This document shows, piece by piece, positions 48,843 through 59,400 of a DNA stretch of 64,000 nt. The position numbers were made by a program, and so were the translations under genes. The stretch's first letter is position 1, and each line of letters begins with the position of its first letter. The DNA comes from RHKX01 sp963823275 (GTDB lineage: Bacteria; Actinomycetota; Thermoleophilia; Solirubrobacterales; 70-9): assembly GCA_963823275.1 (NCBI GenBank), contig CAWGKW010000002.1, forward strand, positions 558,001 to 622,000, given 5' to 3'. Below the pieces are notes generated by a model. It was not told the DNA's origin, ran no database searches, and saw nothing but the letters and a program-made list of their open reading frames with translations.

Positions 48843-48952
48843 CCAGCCGCTTCCCACTCGAGTCCACGCATGCCCGCTCGCATCGTCGCGACTATAGACG
48901 CGGGCCGCAGGGTTGCGCGGGCGCCGTGCCCGAAGCGACCCCCAGGGGCCGG

Positions 48953-49174
48953 CTAAGCGGCTCTGCGAACGTTCGCGGCCCCGCCGAGCGACCGCACCCG
49001 GTCGCTGCCGGAGATCGTGCCGAGGCGGACGCTCCGGCCGGCGCTCTCGCACGGCTCGCAGGCCCATTCCCCGCCCGTGCGCCCGACGTGGAAGGTGACC
49101 TGCTCGCCGACGAGCGGGAACCGCCCGCAGCATCCGCATCTGACCACCCCGTCGATTGCCGGTGCAGCACGCAT
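48953..49174 (-). CDS. Small zinc-ribbon-like protein
   Basis: A 73-residue protein, MRAAPAIDGVVRCGCCGRFP, then GEQVTFHVGRTGGEWACEPC. The CGCC and CEPC clusters, about 28 residues apart, form a plausible CxxC...CxxC zinc ribbon. It sits 110 bases upstream of the ParA-like gene, same strand. No specific family recognised; small zinc ribbons of this sort often bind nucleic acid or partner proteins. Confidence 0.55.
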   Translation of the reverse strand: MRAAPAIDGVVRCGCCGRFPLVGEQVTFHVGRTGGEWACEPCESAGRSVRLGTISGSDRVRSLGGAANVRRAA

Positions 49175-49248
49175 GAGGACGGTCTTCGCCGGACCTGGGC
49201 CGGGTCCTGCCCGCTGGGCCGGCGCCCGCGCCGGATAGACTCGCCGGG

Positions 49249-49746
49249 ATGGGCCCGGTAATCGCCGAGATCACCGTCGACGCCCCGCGGGAGCGGGTCT
49301 TCGACGCGATCGCAGATCTCGCCAATCGACCGTCCTTCTGCGACCATTTCCAGGGCTCGTTCCGGCTGCAGCGGATCGACTCGACCGGGGTTGGCGCAGC
49401 GGCCCGGTTTCACGTCGAGGCACCCCTGTTTCCGTTCTGGATGGAGACGGTCATCGCCGAGTCTGAGGCGCCGCATGTGCTCATCGAGGCGGGTCAGGGG
49501 GGGCGGATTGACCGGATGGATGTCGGGACCGCATGGGAGCTGACCGACTCCGGCGGCACGATGACCGACGTGAGGGTCAGCTTCTGGACGAAGCCGAGCC
49601 ATCCCATGGACAAGTTCAAAGATCACCTCGCATCGGCCGGTTGGCATCGACGTCAGTGGAAGCGGGCCCTGGCCAGGCTGCGCGATCTTGTCGAGGCCGA
49701 CGCCGGGATCCAGCGATTGCACGTCGCCGGGTCGAGTCAGATCTGA
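49249..49746 (+). CDS. SRPBCC (START-like) family protein
   Basis: A 165-residue protein of the polyketide-cyclase/ligand-binding superfamily. EITVDAPRERVFDAIADLAN RPSFCDHF and the following beta strands with a long C-terminal helix (DKFKDHLASAGWHRRQWKRA LARLRDLVE) fit the helix-grip fold, which binds hydrophobic ligands. Ligand unknown. Divergent from the zinc-ribbon gene. Confidence 0.83.
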   Translation: MGPVIAEITVDAPRERVFDAIADLANRPSFCDHFQGSFRLQRIDSTGVGAAARFHVEAPLFPFWMETVIAESEAPHVLIEAGQGGRIDRMDVGTAWELTDSGGTMTDVRVSFWTKPSHPMDKFKDHLASAGWHRRQWKRALARLRDLVEADAGIQRLHVAGSSQI

Positions 49747-49773
49747 GCCTCCGCCGATAAACTTCCGCCGCCG

Positions 49774-50313
49774 ATGCCCCGCCGCCTCCTCATCCTCCCG
49801 TTGATCGCTCTCGCCCTGATCGGCCTCGGTCTGCTGGCTTCGGGTTGCGGCGAGGAGGAGACGAGCGAGGCCAAGGAGGGCGAGCCGCTCGAGCTCGGCG
49901 ACGTCGCCTACAGCATCCAGATCACCAGGGAGCTGAATCGCTTCTCGACCGAAGATGCCTCCTACCTCGAAGGTGCGCCGGCGCTCGCGCCAGGGCAGGA
50001 GTACCTGGGGGTATTCATGCAGGTCACCAACCAGGGTGAAGAAGCTGCGGTCGTCCCCGATCCGTTCAGGATCGTCGACACCCGCGGGGTCATCTACGAC
50101 CAGGTCCGCCTCGAGAACGACTGGACGCTGGCCCCCGGTGCGCCGATCGAGCCCGGTGAGACGATCCCCGGCCCGGAGACGGTTGCCAGGAACGGCACCA
50201 TCGAGGGTTCCATGATCCTGTTCGCGATCGAGGAGGAGGCGAACGAGAGCCGGCCGCTGGTCCTCGAGATCACGGGACCGGACGAGGTTGGCGAGATCGT
50301 TCTCGACCTCTAG
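49774..50313 (+). CDS. Lipoprotein with DUF4352-like domain
   Basis: A 179-residue lipoprotein. Signal MPRRLLILPLIALALIGLGL with lipobox LLASGCGEEE. The mature domain contains YLGVFMQVTNQGEEAAVVPD, RIVDTRGVIYDQV and ANESRPLVLEITGPDEVGEI, the pattern of the DUF4352 beta-sandwich found in actinobacterial and Bacillus lipoproteins. Function unknown; 27 bases after the SRPBCC gene. Confidence 0.8.
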   Translation: MPRRLLILPLIALALIGLGLLASGCGEEETSEAKEGEPLELGDVAYSIQITRELNRFSTEDASYLEGAPALAPGQEYLGVFMQVTNQGEEAAVVPDPFRIVDTRGVIYDQVRLENDWTLAPGAPIEPGETIPGPETVARNGTIEGSMILFAIEEEANESRPLVLEITGPDEVGEIVLDL

Positions 50314-50343
50314 CCGCTCACTCAAGGAGCAGGGCCTTTCGTC

Positions 50344-50655
50344 GTGAGCGTCAGGTTCGTACAGTTCGGGCTGATCCTCGCGGCCGTGGGCGCGGTGATG
50401 ATCCTGCTCGGAGTTCTCGGCACCACCGCGGACCTGGTCGGCCTGGTGGCCGTACTGCTGGGGACGGTGCTCACCGCGCCGGCAGGCCGGGCCCCAGGGA
50501 ACGGATGGTGGTCGCTGCTGGCATCAGGCACGGCTCTCTCGTTGCTCGGCGCCCTGCTCTCGCTCGCTTCCGACGGGGTCGGCGGCCTGGTTGCTCTGAT
50601 CGGGGGGGTGGCCGTCCTGGCCGGTGCGGCGTTCGGGTTCCCGGAGCGCGGGTAG
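50344..50655 (+). CDS. Small integral membrane protein
   Basis: A 103-residue protein of about four membrane helices (FGLILAAVGAVMILLGVLGT, LVGLVAVLLGTVLTAPAG, LLASGTALSLLGALLSLA, LVALIGGVAVLAGAAFGF). GTG start; no domain known. Convergent with the penicillin-binding protein, leaving nine bases between stops. Confidence 0.65.
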   Translation: MSVRFVQFGLILAAVGAVMILLGVLGTTADLVGLVAVLLGTVLTAPAGRAPGNGWWSLLASGTALSLLGALLSLASDGVGGLVALIGGVAVLAGAAFGFPERG

Positions 50656-50664
50656 CCCGTCCGC

Positions 50665-52380
50665 CTACAGTCCAGCCGAGAGGATCTGCTGGGCGATCGG
50701 GGCCGCCACGGAGCCGCCGTCGCCGGGGGCGTTGACGACCAGCACGGCCACGGCGAGCTTCGGCTTGTCGGCGGGGGCGAAGGCCGTAAACCAGGCGTCG
50801 ACGTCGAGTTCCGGATCCTCGCCCTCGGGGGTCTCGCCGGAGGAGGTTCCGAGTTCGGCGGTGCCCGTCTTGCCGGCCACGGTCACCCCGGGAACGGCAC
50901 CGGCGCTGCCGGTGCCTGAGTTGACGACCTCGATCATCATCTGCTTGAGCTGGTCGGCGACCTCGGGGCTCATCACCTTCACGGGCGGATAGTCGCCGGC
51001 CAGCTCGGGGTCGGCGACGATCGCGTTCGGCAGGCGGATGCCGCCATTGCCGACCGCTTGGGAGACCGCGGCCATCTCCAGCGGCGTCGCCAGCACCTCG
51101 CCCTGTCCGATCGCGGTGACGGCGACGTCGACATCGGTGCCGATCTCCCTGGGGATCGTGCTCTCCGGCGGCTGAGTCAGGGCCAGCGCCTCCGGGTTGT
51201 AGAGCGTGGGGGGGGAGTTGAATCCGAACAGCTCCGCGGTCTCGACCAGGCCCTCCCCGCCGACCCGGACGCCGAGCGGCGCGAATACGCTGTTGCACGA
51301 GAGCGCAAAGCTGGTCACGAGGCTGCCTCCGCAGGACTCGTCGTAGGCGTTCGCGATCTCCCGGCCTTCGACGAAGGCCGCGGTCTCGATCGGGAACTGC
51401 TCGCTCGGCTTCGTCACTCCGCTCTCGAGCGCCGCCGTGGTCGTGATCACCTTGAACGTCGAGCCTGGAGGCTGGGGCGCCGAGAAGCCGAATCCGGCCA
51501 GCGCCAGAACTTCACCGGTCTTCGCGTTGAGCACGGCGGCCCCGCCGAGGGTGTCGCCGAGGGCGGCGGCGGTTGCGTCCTGGAGGCCCGGTTCGATCGT
51601 TGTCCGCACCGGCTCGCCCGGTATCGGGGCTCGCTGGGCGATCAGCGTCCTGCCGCCCTCCCCGGCGGCGAACAACTTGCCTCCGGGTGTTCCGGCGAGG
51701 ACTGCATCAAAGGCCAGCTCGATGCCGTTGGAGCCGGCAGGCGTTCCCTTGGGAAATCCGAGCGCCAGCATTTCCTTCTGTCGCTCCGGCGTCGGCGGGG
51801 CCGTCTCGCCGGTGATGATGCCGCCGGTCCCGTTGGTCGTTCGGGCGGATGCCGGCCCCTCGGCAATGACTGAGCGGTCGGCGGCGAGGATCGGTGCCCG
51901 CTTGGGGACCACCGTCTCGGCCTCCAGCTCATCGCCCTCGCCGAGACCGGGGAAGACCAGGTTGGGCTCCCAGCCGATGCCATCTCCGCTGACCGGAACT
52001 GCGATCTCGCCGCTGACCTCGCCGAATGCCGTGGTCTGGATCGTGGTCGGCAGGGCGACGACCTCGGTGCCGCCCTGATCGAGGGGTCCGCGCGTCTCAT
52101 CCACCGATACCGAGGTCGTCGTGGAGGTCGCCGCCGCCTCGTCGTAGGCGGCCTGGAGGTCCTCGAGCGAGTACTGGGCCTGGGAGTCCGGGCTCAGCTC
52201 GGCGTACATGGCCTCGATGTCGCCGTCGGCCCAGGCCGCGCCGAAGCGGGTCACTGAGTCCCGTTCGTCGGAGCCGGCGGCGACGGCCGCCCCGGCGATG
52301 AAGGCGATCAGGCAGACGATCGCCAGCGGCAAGAGGAGTAGTCGCCTGCGTCTCGTCGCCGAGCTGGAATTCTGTGTCAC
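50665..52380 (-). CDS. Penicillin-binding protein transpeptidase with NTF2-like domain
   Basis: A 571-residue peptidoglycan transpeptidase (class B-like). The GTG start at 52380 is followed by a membrane helix (LLLLPLAIVCLIAFIAGAAV), an NTF2/MecA_N-like domain (DSVTRFGAAWADGDIEAMYA), a dimerisation domain, and the transpeptidase domain. That domain has the catalytic serine in PGSTFKVITT (about residue 305), SCNSVFAPLG (about 360) and KTGTAELGTS (about 500). It cross-links cell-wall peptides outside the membrane. Not next to division genes, so an accessory rather than the essential FtsI is likely. The frame upstream of the GTG has no support. Confidence 0.92.
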   Translation of the reverse strand: MTQNSSSATRRRRLLLLPLAIVCLIAFIAGAAVAAGSDERDSVTRFGAAWADGDIEAMYAELSPDSQAQYSLEDLQAAYDEAAATSTTTSVSVDETRGPLDQGGTEVVALPTTIQTTAFGEVSGEIAVPVSGDGIGWEPNLVFPGLGEGDELEAETVVPKRAPILAADRSVIAEGPASARTTNGTGGIITGETAPPTPERQKEMLALGFPKGTPAGSNGIELAFDAVLAGTPGGKLFAAGEGGRTLIAQRAPIPGEPVRTTIEPGLQDATAAALGDTLGGAAVLNAKTGEVLALAGFGFSAPQPPGSTFKVITTTAALESGVTKPSEQFPIETAAFVEGREIANAYDESCGGSLVTSFALSCNSVFAPLGVRVGGEGLVETAELFGFNSPPTLYNPEALALTQPPESTIPREIGTDVDVAVTAIGQGEVLATPLEMAAVSQAVGNGGIRLPNAIVADPELAGDYPPVKVMSPEVADQLKQMMIEVVNSGTGSAGAVPGVTVAGKTGTAELGTSSGETPEGEDPELDVDAWFTAFAPADKPKLAVAVLVVNAPGDGGSVAAPIAQQILSAGL

Positions 52381-52555
52381 GGGATCGGATCGGCCCTGGT
52401 TCGTCGCCGGCGGGGCGAAACGACCCCGTGAGCCTAAGGCTACCGGCCCGTTCGGGCTCCTGAGGCCATCCATTCTGTTCTGGGATCGAGCTGGCGGGTG
52501 GCATCGTGCACGAATTCCTTCGAGGCCGCGTTGTGCCTTCGCTACTCTCAATCGG

Positions 52556-52954
52556 GTGGAAGCCGGCTCCGTCGAAGCAGGACTGAAGGGGCATACGCAC
52601 AGCCGACCCGCACCTCTCGAGGGCTCGCCGGTCGTCTGTCATCGCTACCACGAGGCGGTTGAGCTGGTCGGTCGCCGCTGGAGCGGCGCGATCCTGTTCA
52701 GCCTGATCGAGGGTCCTCGCTACTTCAGCGAGGTCGCCGCCGCGGTACCGGGGTTGTCCGATCGCCTTCTCTCCCAGCGATTGCGGGAGCTCGAGCGCGA
52801 GGGCGTGGTCGAGCGTGCGGTCCACGAGGGCTCTCCGGCGCGCGTCTCCTATGGCCTCAGCGAATCCGGCGCGGCGCTCGTCCCGGCCCTGCGTGCGCTC
52901 TATGACTGGGCCCAGGAATGGCGCGGCGACGATCGGCACTCGCCCGGCGCCTAA
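52556..52954 (+). CDS. HxlR family transcriptional regulator
   Basis: A 132-residue winged-helix regulator. CHRYHEAVELVGRRWSGAIL has the cysteine and tryptophan typical of HxlR N-termini, followed by LSDRLLSQRLRELEREGVVE, the recognition region, and the wing PARVSYGLSESGAALV. Often redox- or ligand-sensing. GTG start at 52556. Divergent from the penicillin-binding protein, whose promoter it may control; its stop overlaps the convergent helicase gene. Confidence 0.88.
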   Translation: MEAGSVEAGLKGHTHSRPAPLEGSPVVCHRYHEAVELVGRRWSGAILFSLIEGPRYFSEVAAAVPGLSDRLLSQRLRELEREGVVERAVHEGSPARVSYGLSESGAALVPALRALYDWAQEWRGDDRHSPGA

Positions 52955-55900
52955 CCCGGTGCCTTACCCATCGTCAGCTCGGGTGGATAGGGGCAGAGGC
53001 GGGCGCGGGCCGGGCAGTCGTGGCAGAGCGACGCTCTCGGCTCTTCGGTTGGGCGGAAGTCGCCCTCACGGATCCGGGAGACGAGCTCCTCCACCCGCAC
53101 GCGCCCGGCGGCGATCGCCTTCGCGTCGAGCGTTGCCGCGACCGGGTCGCTCGGAGCCTGCAGGAAGCAGTAAACGCCGGCGACGCTCCCTTCGCCGGTG
53201 GCCTCGCCGATGGCCGAGGCATAGAGGATGCGCTGCAACTCATAGGCGGGCGCCAGCTCGGGGGAGGCGCCGGGGCGGATCGCATCGGTCTTGTAGTCGA
53301 TGAACATCGGCGGCCCGCCGGGCCTGGCGACCAGCAGGTCGATCGTGCCGCGGATCACGGTGCCGCCGCCGAGCAGAATGCGGAACGGAACCTCCGGGCG
53401 GAAGGTCGCGCGCGCCTCCCGCAGCTCCGATAGCAGGGGCGATTGAAGCCAGCCTGAGACCATCGCGGATGCGCTCTCGCCCGCGTCGGAGTCGAAGCCC
53501 TCGCGATGCAGAGTCGCGTCCGACCATCGGCGCCGGAGGCGCATCCCAGCCGTTGCGGGCCGACCACTCGAGCAGCTCGTGCACGGCGCGTCCGAATCCC
53601 ATCCCGCTCGGTCGGGGGGTCGACGACTCCTCGGCGGCGCCCCCGCCCACATCGCCGTCGCGCCCGATCTGCAGCACGCGCTCGGCCATGAACCGGTAGC
53701 CGCACCGCCGGTAGTCGGCCAGCGCGGCGTAGGAGAGGCTCCGGGCCGCGGCCGTGCCCCGCTCTGCGAGCGCCAGCATCGGCGGCGTGCCTCCGCCCGC
53801 CGCCGCAGCTTGCCGCGGCCGCCGGTCATCGGTGGAGAGCTGCTTCGCCTGCTCCCGACCCGCTCCGGTGATGCGCACCGCGATCTGCGCCGGACCGAAC
53901 GTCGAGGCATCGATGCCGTCGAGGGCATCGGGAGCCCGGGCCGCGACGACCTGTCCGTCGGTGCCGTCGACGCCGAGCACCGGCAGCAGGCAGCCGAGCA
54001 CCGACAACTGCCGTCTCGGCTTGTCGGATTCGACGATGTCCTTCTCGGGGTCGAACAGACCGCTGAGCAACAGCCGTGATCGCGCGCGGCTGGCGGCGAC
54101 GTAGGCGAGCCGCCCCGACTCCTCCGCCTCGGCATCGGAGGCGTCGAAGTTCAGTTGCCTGTAGCCGGCGTGGTCGATGGCCTTCGCACCGGCGCGGGCG
54201 AGGCGCAGGCCGATTCGCGGTGCCGGGGCCTCAGCCTCGGCGAGCGAGTCGCCATCCGCCTCGAAGGCCAGTCGCAGGTAGGGGGGCTGATTACCGCTCG
54301 AGAGCTTGCGACCGAGGTCGGCGACCGCCACGCAATCGAACTCCAGTCCCTTCGCGGCGTGAATGGTCATCACCCGGATGCCGGCGTGATCCTCGGCGGC
54401 GACCGCGGCCTCGGCCTCGCGATCGGAGAGGGCCGCACGTGACGCCGCCTGGTCGAGGAAGCCGCGCAGGTCGCGCCCCTCGTGGGCCTCGTACTCACCG
54501 GCGATCCGGACGAGCTTCAGCAGATTCGCGGTGCGTCGGAGCCCGTCGTCCAGCAGCAGGGCCGCAAGGTCGTAGCCGAAGCCCTCGAGCACGCGCTCGA
54601 CGAGCTCGTCGAGCGGCGACAGAGCGGCTGTGGCGCGGATCCCGACGAGGGTGTCGTGGAACCTGCGAAGCCGACTCCGGTCGGCATCCGGCAGGCGCTC
54701 CCCCCAGATCCGCTGTTCTGCTTCCAGTTCATCGCGCTCCCGGTCCCCCGTCAACTCCCGGCCATCCGCACCAGACGCTCCGGGGCTCAGGGCCGACTCG
54801 ATCGCGGGCCAGAGGTGGCGCTTGCCGGCGACGCGGCGAAGCATCCAGAGGGCGTCGGGGCTGACCCCGCACGCCGGCGATGCCAGGGCGCCGAGGAGGG
54901 GCTCGTCGTCGAGGGGGTTCGCGACGCAGGCCAGCAGCGCCAGTGCGTCGGAGACCTGCTGAGAGGACCAGTAGCCGCGTCCACCAACCACGTAGGGATC
55001 GAGGCCTGACAACTCCAGCGCCTCGGCGTATGCGTCGACGTGGGTGTAGGCGCGCAGCAGCAGCACCATCGAGCTTGGCTCCACGCCACGATCGGCCAGC
55101 TCGCGCAGGCGTCGCGCCAGCCCTCGAGCCTCGGCGATCCGGTTTTGGCCGGTATCGGCGGCAATCGTGTCGATCGACGTCCCCTGCTCATCCTCGCCCC
55201 AGCCCTTCGACTGGGTGAGCAGCAGCTCGACGGCTGGTCCCCCGGGGCCGGCGGGAGGATCACCGACCGGCTTGCCGACGCTGAGCGGGCGGAAGTCGTC
55301 CAGCAGGGCTGCGCCAACGGCGTTGACCGATGCGACCACATCCGGGGTGGACCGGAAGCTGCCGGTCAGCCCCAGCATCGCGGTCTCGCGGCTCGGCTCA
55401 TCCCCGCGTCGGGCCCCTCGGGCGAGGCGCTCGCGCTCGCGGCGGAAGCTCTCGAGGTCGGCGCCGCGGAAGCCGTAGATCGACTGGGCGGCGTCGCCCA
55501 CCGTGAAGGTCCGGGTCTCGGGACCGGCCAGCGCCCGCACCAGCTCGACCTGGATCGGGCTGGTGTCCTGGAACTCGTCGACGAGCAGGTGATCGAAGCG
55601 CGTTCGCTGTGCCTCGGCGATCGAGTCGTTGCGACGGATCAGCTCGAGCGCGAGCAGCTGGAGGTCGTCGAAATCGACTGCGGAGCGCTCGGCCTTGTGC
55701 CGGTCGAACCGCTCCCCGAAGTCGGCGACGAGCCGCCGCAGCGCCTCATACCCGCGGGTTAGCTCCTGGACCTCGGCCGGCGTGGGTGGCTCGTCGCGGC
55801 TGTCGATTCCCTCCACCTCGAAGTCAGGCAGCTCCGGTTTGATCACGCCCCGATTGCGAAGGTCCGAATGGGCCGCCAGCACGATCGAACCAAGCCGGTT

Positions 55901-56473
55901 GCGGTACCCGGCAGCGGTCAACGCGACGGCGTCGTCGTCGGCGGCGAGCTCCGACAGCGATTCGTCGAACGACACCCTGGCGATCCGCGAGGCCTCGTCG
56001 GCGTCGAGGACCCGAAACCGGGGATCGAGTCCGGCGGCGACGGGATGGGAGGCCAGCAGGCGCCGGCAGAAGCCGTGGATCGTCGTGATCGGTGCCGACT
56101 CCCCGGCACGGGCGGCCTCCTGCAACCGTGAGCGCCCCTCAGGCCCGGTGGCGAGTCCCGCCCGGCGCATCAGCTCCACCCGGACGCGCCGGCGCATCTC
56201 CGCGGCGGCCCTCTCGGTGAAGGTGAAGGCGAGGATGCGCTCCGGTTCGACCCCGTCGGCGTCGACCGCCTCGCAGTAACGCTCGACCAGCACCCGGGTC
56301 TTGCCGGTTCCCGCGCCCGCCTCGAGGAAGACGTCGCGATCGCGGTTGCCGATCGCGAGTCTCTGCTGCTGGGTCGGCGCGCGCACCTCGGGTGCCGACT
56401 CGGCCATGGAGGCCTCCGTGGCGGGCTCCTCACTCGTTGCGGTCTCGAAGCTGAGCTGCTCGGAGCGCTCCAT
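52951..56473 (-). CDS. UvrD-like helicase-nuclease, AddA type (one +1 disruption)
   Basis: About 1173 residues. The helicase core has Walker A EAGAGTGKTRVLVERY (residues 52-67), then ILAFTFTERAAAEMRRRV, LLVDEFQDTSPIQVELVRAL, TVGDAAQSIYGFRGAD and LGLTGSFRSTPDVVASV. The C-terminal RecB-family nuclease has GTIDLLVARPGGPPMFIDYK TD and YELQRILYA. Cysteines in ADYRRCGYRF and CHDCPARARLCPYP look like a 4Fe-4S set. An extra base near 53515-53525 separates helicase and nuclease halves. Start overlaps the AddB stop by one base (TGATG). Resects double-strand breaks for RecA. Confidence 0.87.
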
Positions 56474-59400
56474 CAGAGCTCGTCCTCCTCTTCGTCCTCG
56501 TCGATCATCGGAATCCCGCGCTCGATCCTGCAGATCGGCGCCAGCTCACACCAGGACGGGCACGAGCCGTCTCTCGGGTTTCGATCGATGCCCCCGGCCC
56601 GAATGCCCGCGACGACCCTCTCGGCCTCCTTCAGCGCCGCGTCGATGATCGCCTGAAGGTCGTCGGGGTCCTTGAAGTCGGTGCCGACGTGCGCTGTGGT
56701 CTCACCCGGGATCAATCCGCCCTTGTGGTCTTTGTCCAGCAGTCCGCGGGGCCGGTCCTTCTCGGTCGCTGCCAGAGGGCTGTAGAGCCCCCCGATCGGC
56801 TGCAGCCCGAGCTCGCGGGCCGCGAGCATGTAGAGCGGCAGCTGCAGCTTGCCCTCGCGAACCAGCGCCGCCCCGGCGGTGACGCTGGCGCTCAGCTTGT
56901 AGTCGCGGATCAGGGCGAATCCGTCGGCGACATCGATCCGGTCGATTGCGCCGTGGAGCTTGAACCGGCCCAGATCGGCGGGGCCGTAGGCATCGCCGGG
57001 ACGATCTCCGAACCGCACCTCCAGCAGGTCGCGGTCGGGCTGCATCGGCCCGCCGGTGGCCGCGTCGCGACGCAGGAACCGGCTGAGGACGGCATCGAGT
57101 CGGGCGAACGAGATCGTCGCGGGGGCCGCCGCGAGGTCCCAGCCGCGCTCGGCGGCGACCTCGCGGACCAGCGCGCGCGCCCGCTCGCTCCAGCGTTCAA
57201 CGGTCTCCGGAGTGGGGCGCGGGCTGCCGTCGCCCGGCGGATCACCGAAGAGTCGCTCCAGGGTCTCGTGCACGATCCCGCCGGTCTCCAGCGGCTCCGG
57301 GTCGGGCTGGATCCGGCGCGGCTTCAGCTCGTGGCCGACGAACCAGCGGTAGGAGCAGCGGTGGTATTCCTCCAGGGTCGATGCCCCGAACAGCTCCTGG
57401 GCGGCGAGCGCGGCGAGGATGTCCGGGTGGGTGATCGGGCCGGGGGCACCGGCCGCCTCGACCCGCTCGCGCGCCGCTGCCACGGTCGAGAGGGCCCGTT
57501 CCGCGATGCCCGCGGGCAGCGTCAGAGCGCCTGCGCTCTCCTCCGCGCGGCCGCCCTGCGCCGCCAGTGCACGGGCGAGATCGTGAGGGGTGCTGGCGTC
57601 CTCGGGGGCGGGGACGAAGTCGGCGAGGGTGGCCCGCTCGATCAGCTCCGCCTCCAGCGGGTCGTCGGACGGGTCGGGGGTCGGGGGAGGGGAGAGGAGA
57701 TCCCGCACCTCGTCGACGAACGCGCTCCGGGGGGCCGTTCCGCCGGCCTCGTCGCTTGCCGGGTAGGAGAGATGGAGGCAGCGCTCGGGCTTCGAGACGC
57801 AGGCGTAGAACAGGTAGCGCTCCTCGGCAGCGGGGTCGCTGCGCGAGGGCAGCCCCAACGCCCGCCGCCGTTCGTCGGAGAGCAGCGGATCGGCCCCGCC
57901 TGCGGCGGGAAAGGAGCCGTCGGCGAGCCCGGCGACGAACAGGTGGGCGACCCGCGTGGCCCGCAGGCGGTAGGGGCTGAGGATCCGCACCCGGCCCTGG
58001 GTCGGACCGCGCCAGAGCGGCACGCGGACGTGCGCGAGCAGCTCGGCGACCTCGCCGTAGCTCCGCGGGGCGAGATCGCCGAGCCCCAGGACCCCGGTCA
58101 GAGCCCGGGCGACCTCGGTGGCGGCCCGGAGCTCCACCGCGGGGCCCCCGGAGGGGACCAGTCCAGAGCGGGCGTGCGGCCGCTCGGAGACGTCCGCGGC
58201 AACGCGGATCAGCGTCTCGGCGATCGCCTCGCGGTCCCCGCCGGCCTCCCTGAGCGCGTCCAGGGCCCAGATCCGACGGGGGCTCTCGCCCTCTCCGGCC
58301 CAGGCCGTCAGCGTGTCCTCGGCAGTCTGCATCCGGCCTCGCAGGACCGTTCGCTCCAGCCAGTCGACCTGATCGGGCCGGGCACGGGCGGGGCGCCGCA
58401 GGAATGAGACGACCGTCGCCGCCGAACCGTCGCCGCCGGCGATCGCGAGCAGCTCGAGCAGGCTCGACCCGGTGGCGGTCATCGTCAGTGGGAGGCTCGC
58501 CTCGGGCGCCAGCGGGATGCCGAGCCGCCCGAGCGTCCTGGCAATCAGCGGGGCCTGCCGGTCCGGGGAGCGGACGGCGATCGCGATGTCGTCGGGGTCG
58601 ACGCCGTCGGCGAGCAGGCGGGCGACCTTTCGTCCCAGCAGCTCGGCCTCCCCGCGATCGCCCGCTCCCTCGAGCAGTCTCAGCGAGCCGTCCGGCGGCC
58701 GCGGGCTCGAATCCGGTTCGAACAGGTTCCGCTCCAGGTGGCGAAGCGTCCCCGGCCCCTCGCTTCCGGCCTCCCGGGTGCGCTCGCTGACGGTCGCGCC
58801 GAGCTCGTCGCGAAGCACCGCAAGCAACTGCGCTCGGGCCGCCAACGCGTGCCGGTCCTCGAAGGTCACGGTCACGGTCACCTCGCAGGCTTCCGCGAGG
58901 GCGCCGACCAACTCGATCTGCTCGCGGGTCAGGTCGTCGAACCCGTAGAGGAACACCGGGCGCGCGCTCCATGAGCCGGGCTCCCGGCGCAGGGCGCTCG
59001 TCGCCTGGGCGGCGAGCTGATGGTCGTCGGCGAACCCACCCCGTTGCCGAATCGACTCGTAGCTCTCGAACAGCGCGACGAGCTCCCGCTCGTAGTCGCC
59101 CGCGTCCGCCTCCGCAACCGCTGCTCCGAAGGCGCTCGCGTCGAGGCCGGCGGCCTGCAGGTCGGTCAGTAATCCCTCCAGCGCCGGCGCGAATCCCTCC
59201 CCGCGCGCCGATCGCGCCAACCTGCGCAGCGGTGCTTCAGCGGCGGCGGCTCGCGCCAGCCAGGTCCGCTGCATCCCGCTGAGCCCGTCGGCCGCCTCGA
59301 GGCCGACCGTCCGGCCGACCTCCCGGAACAGACCCGGAAAGCTCGTCACCGTCCCGCCGAGAATCCCTCCCGGGCCCGAGCACAGCTCGCGTTCGAGCCG

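Noticed and set aside
48039..49174. Plasmid or integrative-element partition locus
   Set aside because: ParA-like ATPase has no ParB, integrase, relaxase or tRNA att site nearby; neighbours are housekeeping genes.
48892..50325. 477-codon minus-strand frame opposite the SRPBCC and lipoprotein genes
   Set aside because: Antisense shadow; both plus-strand genes have recognisable domains and signal sequence.
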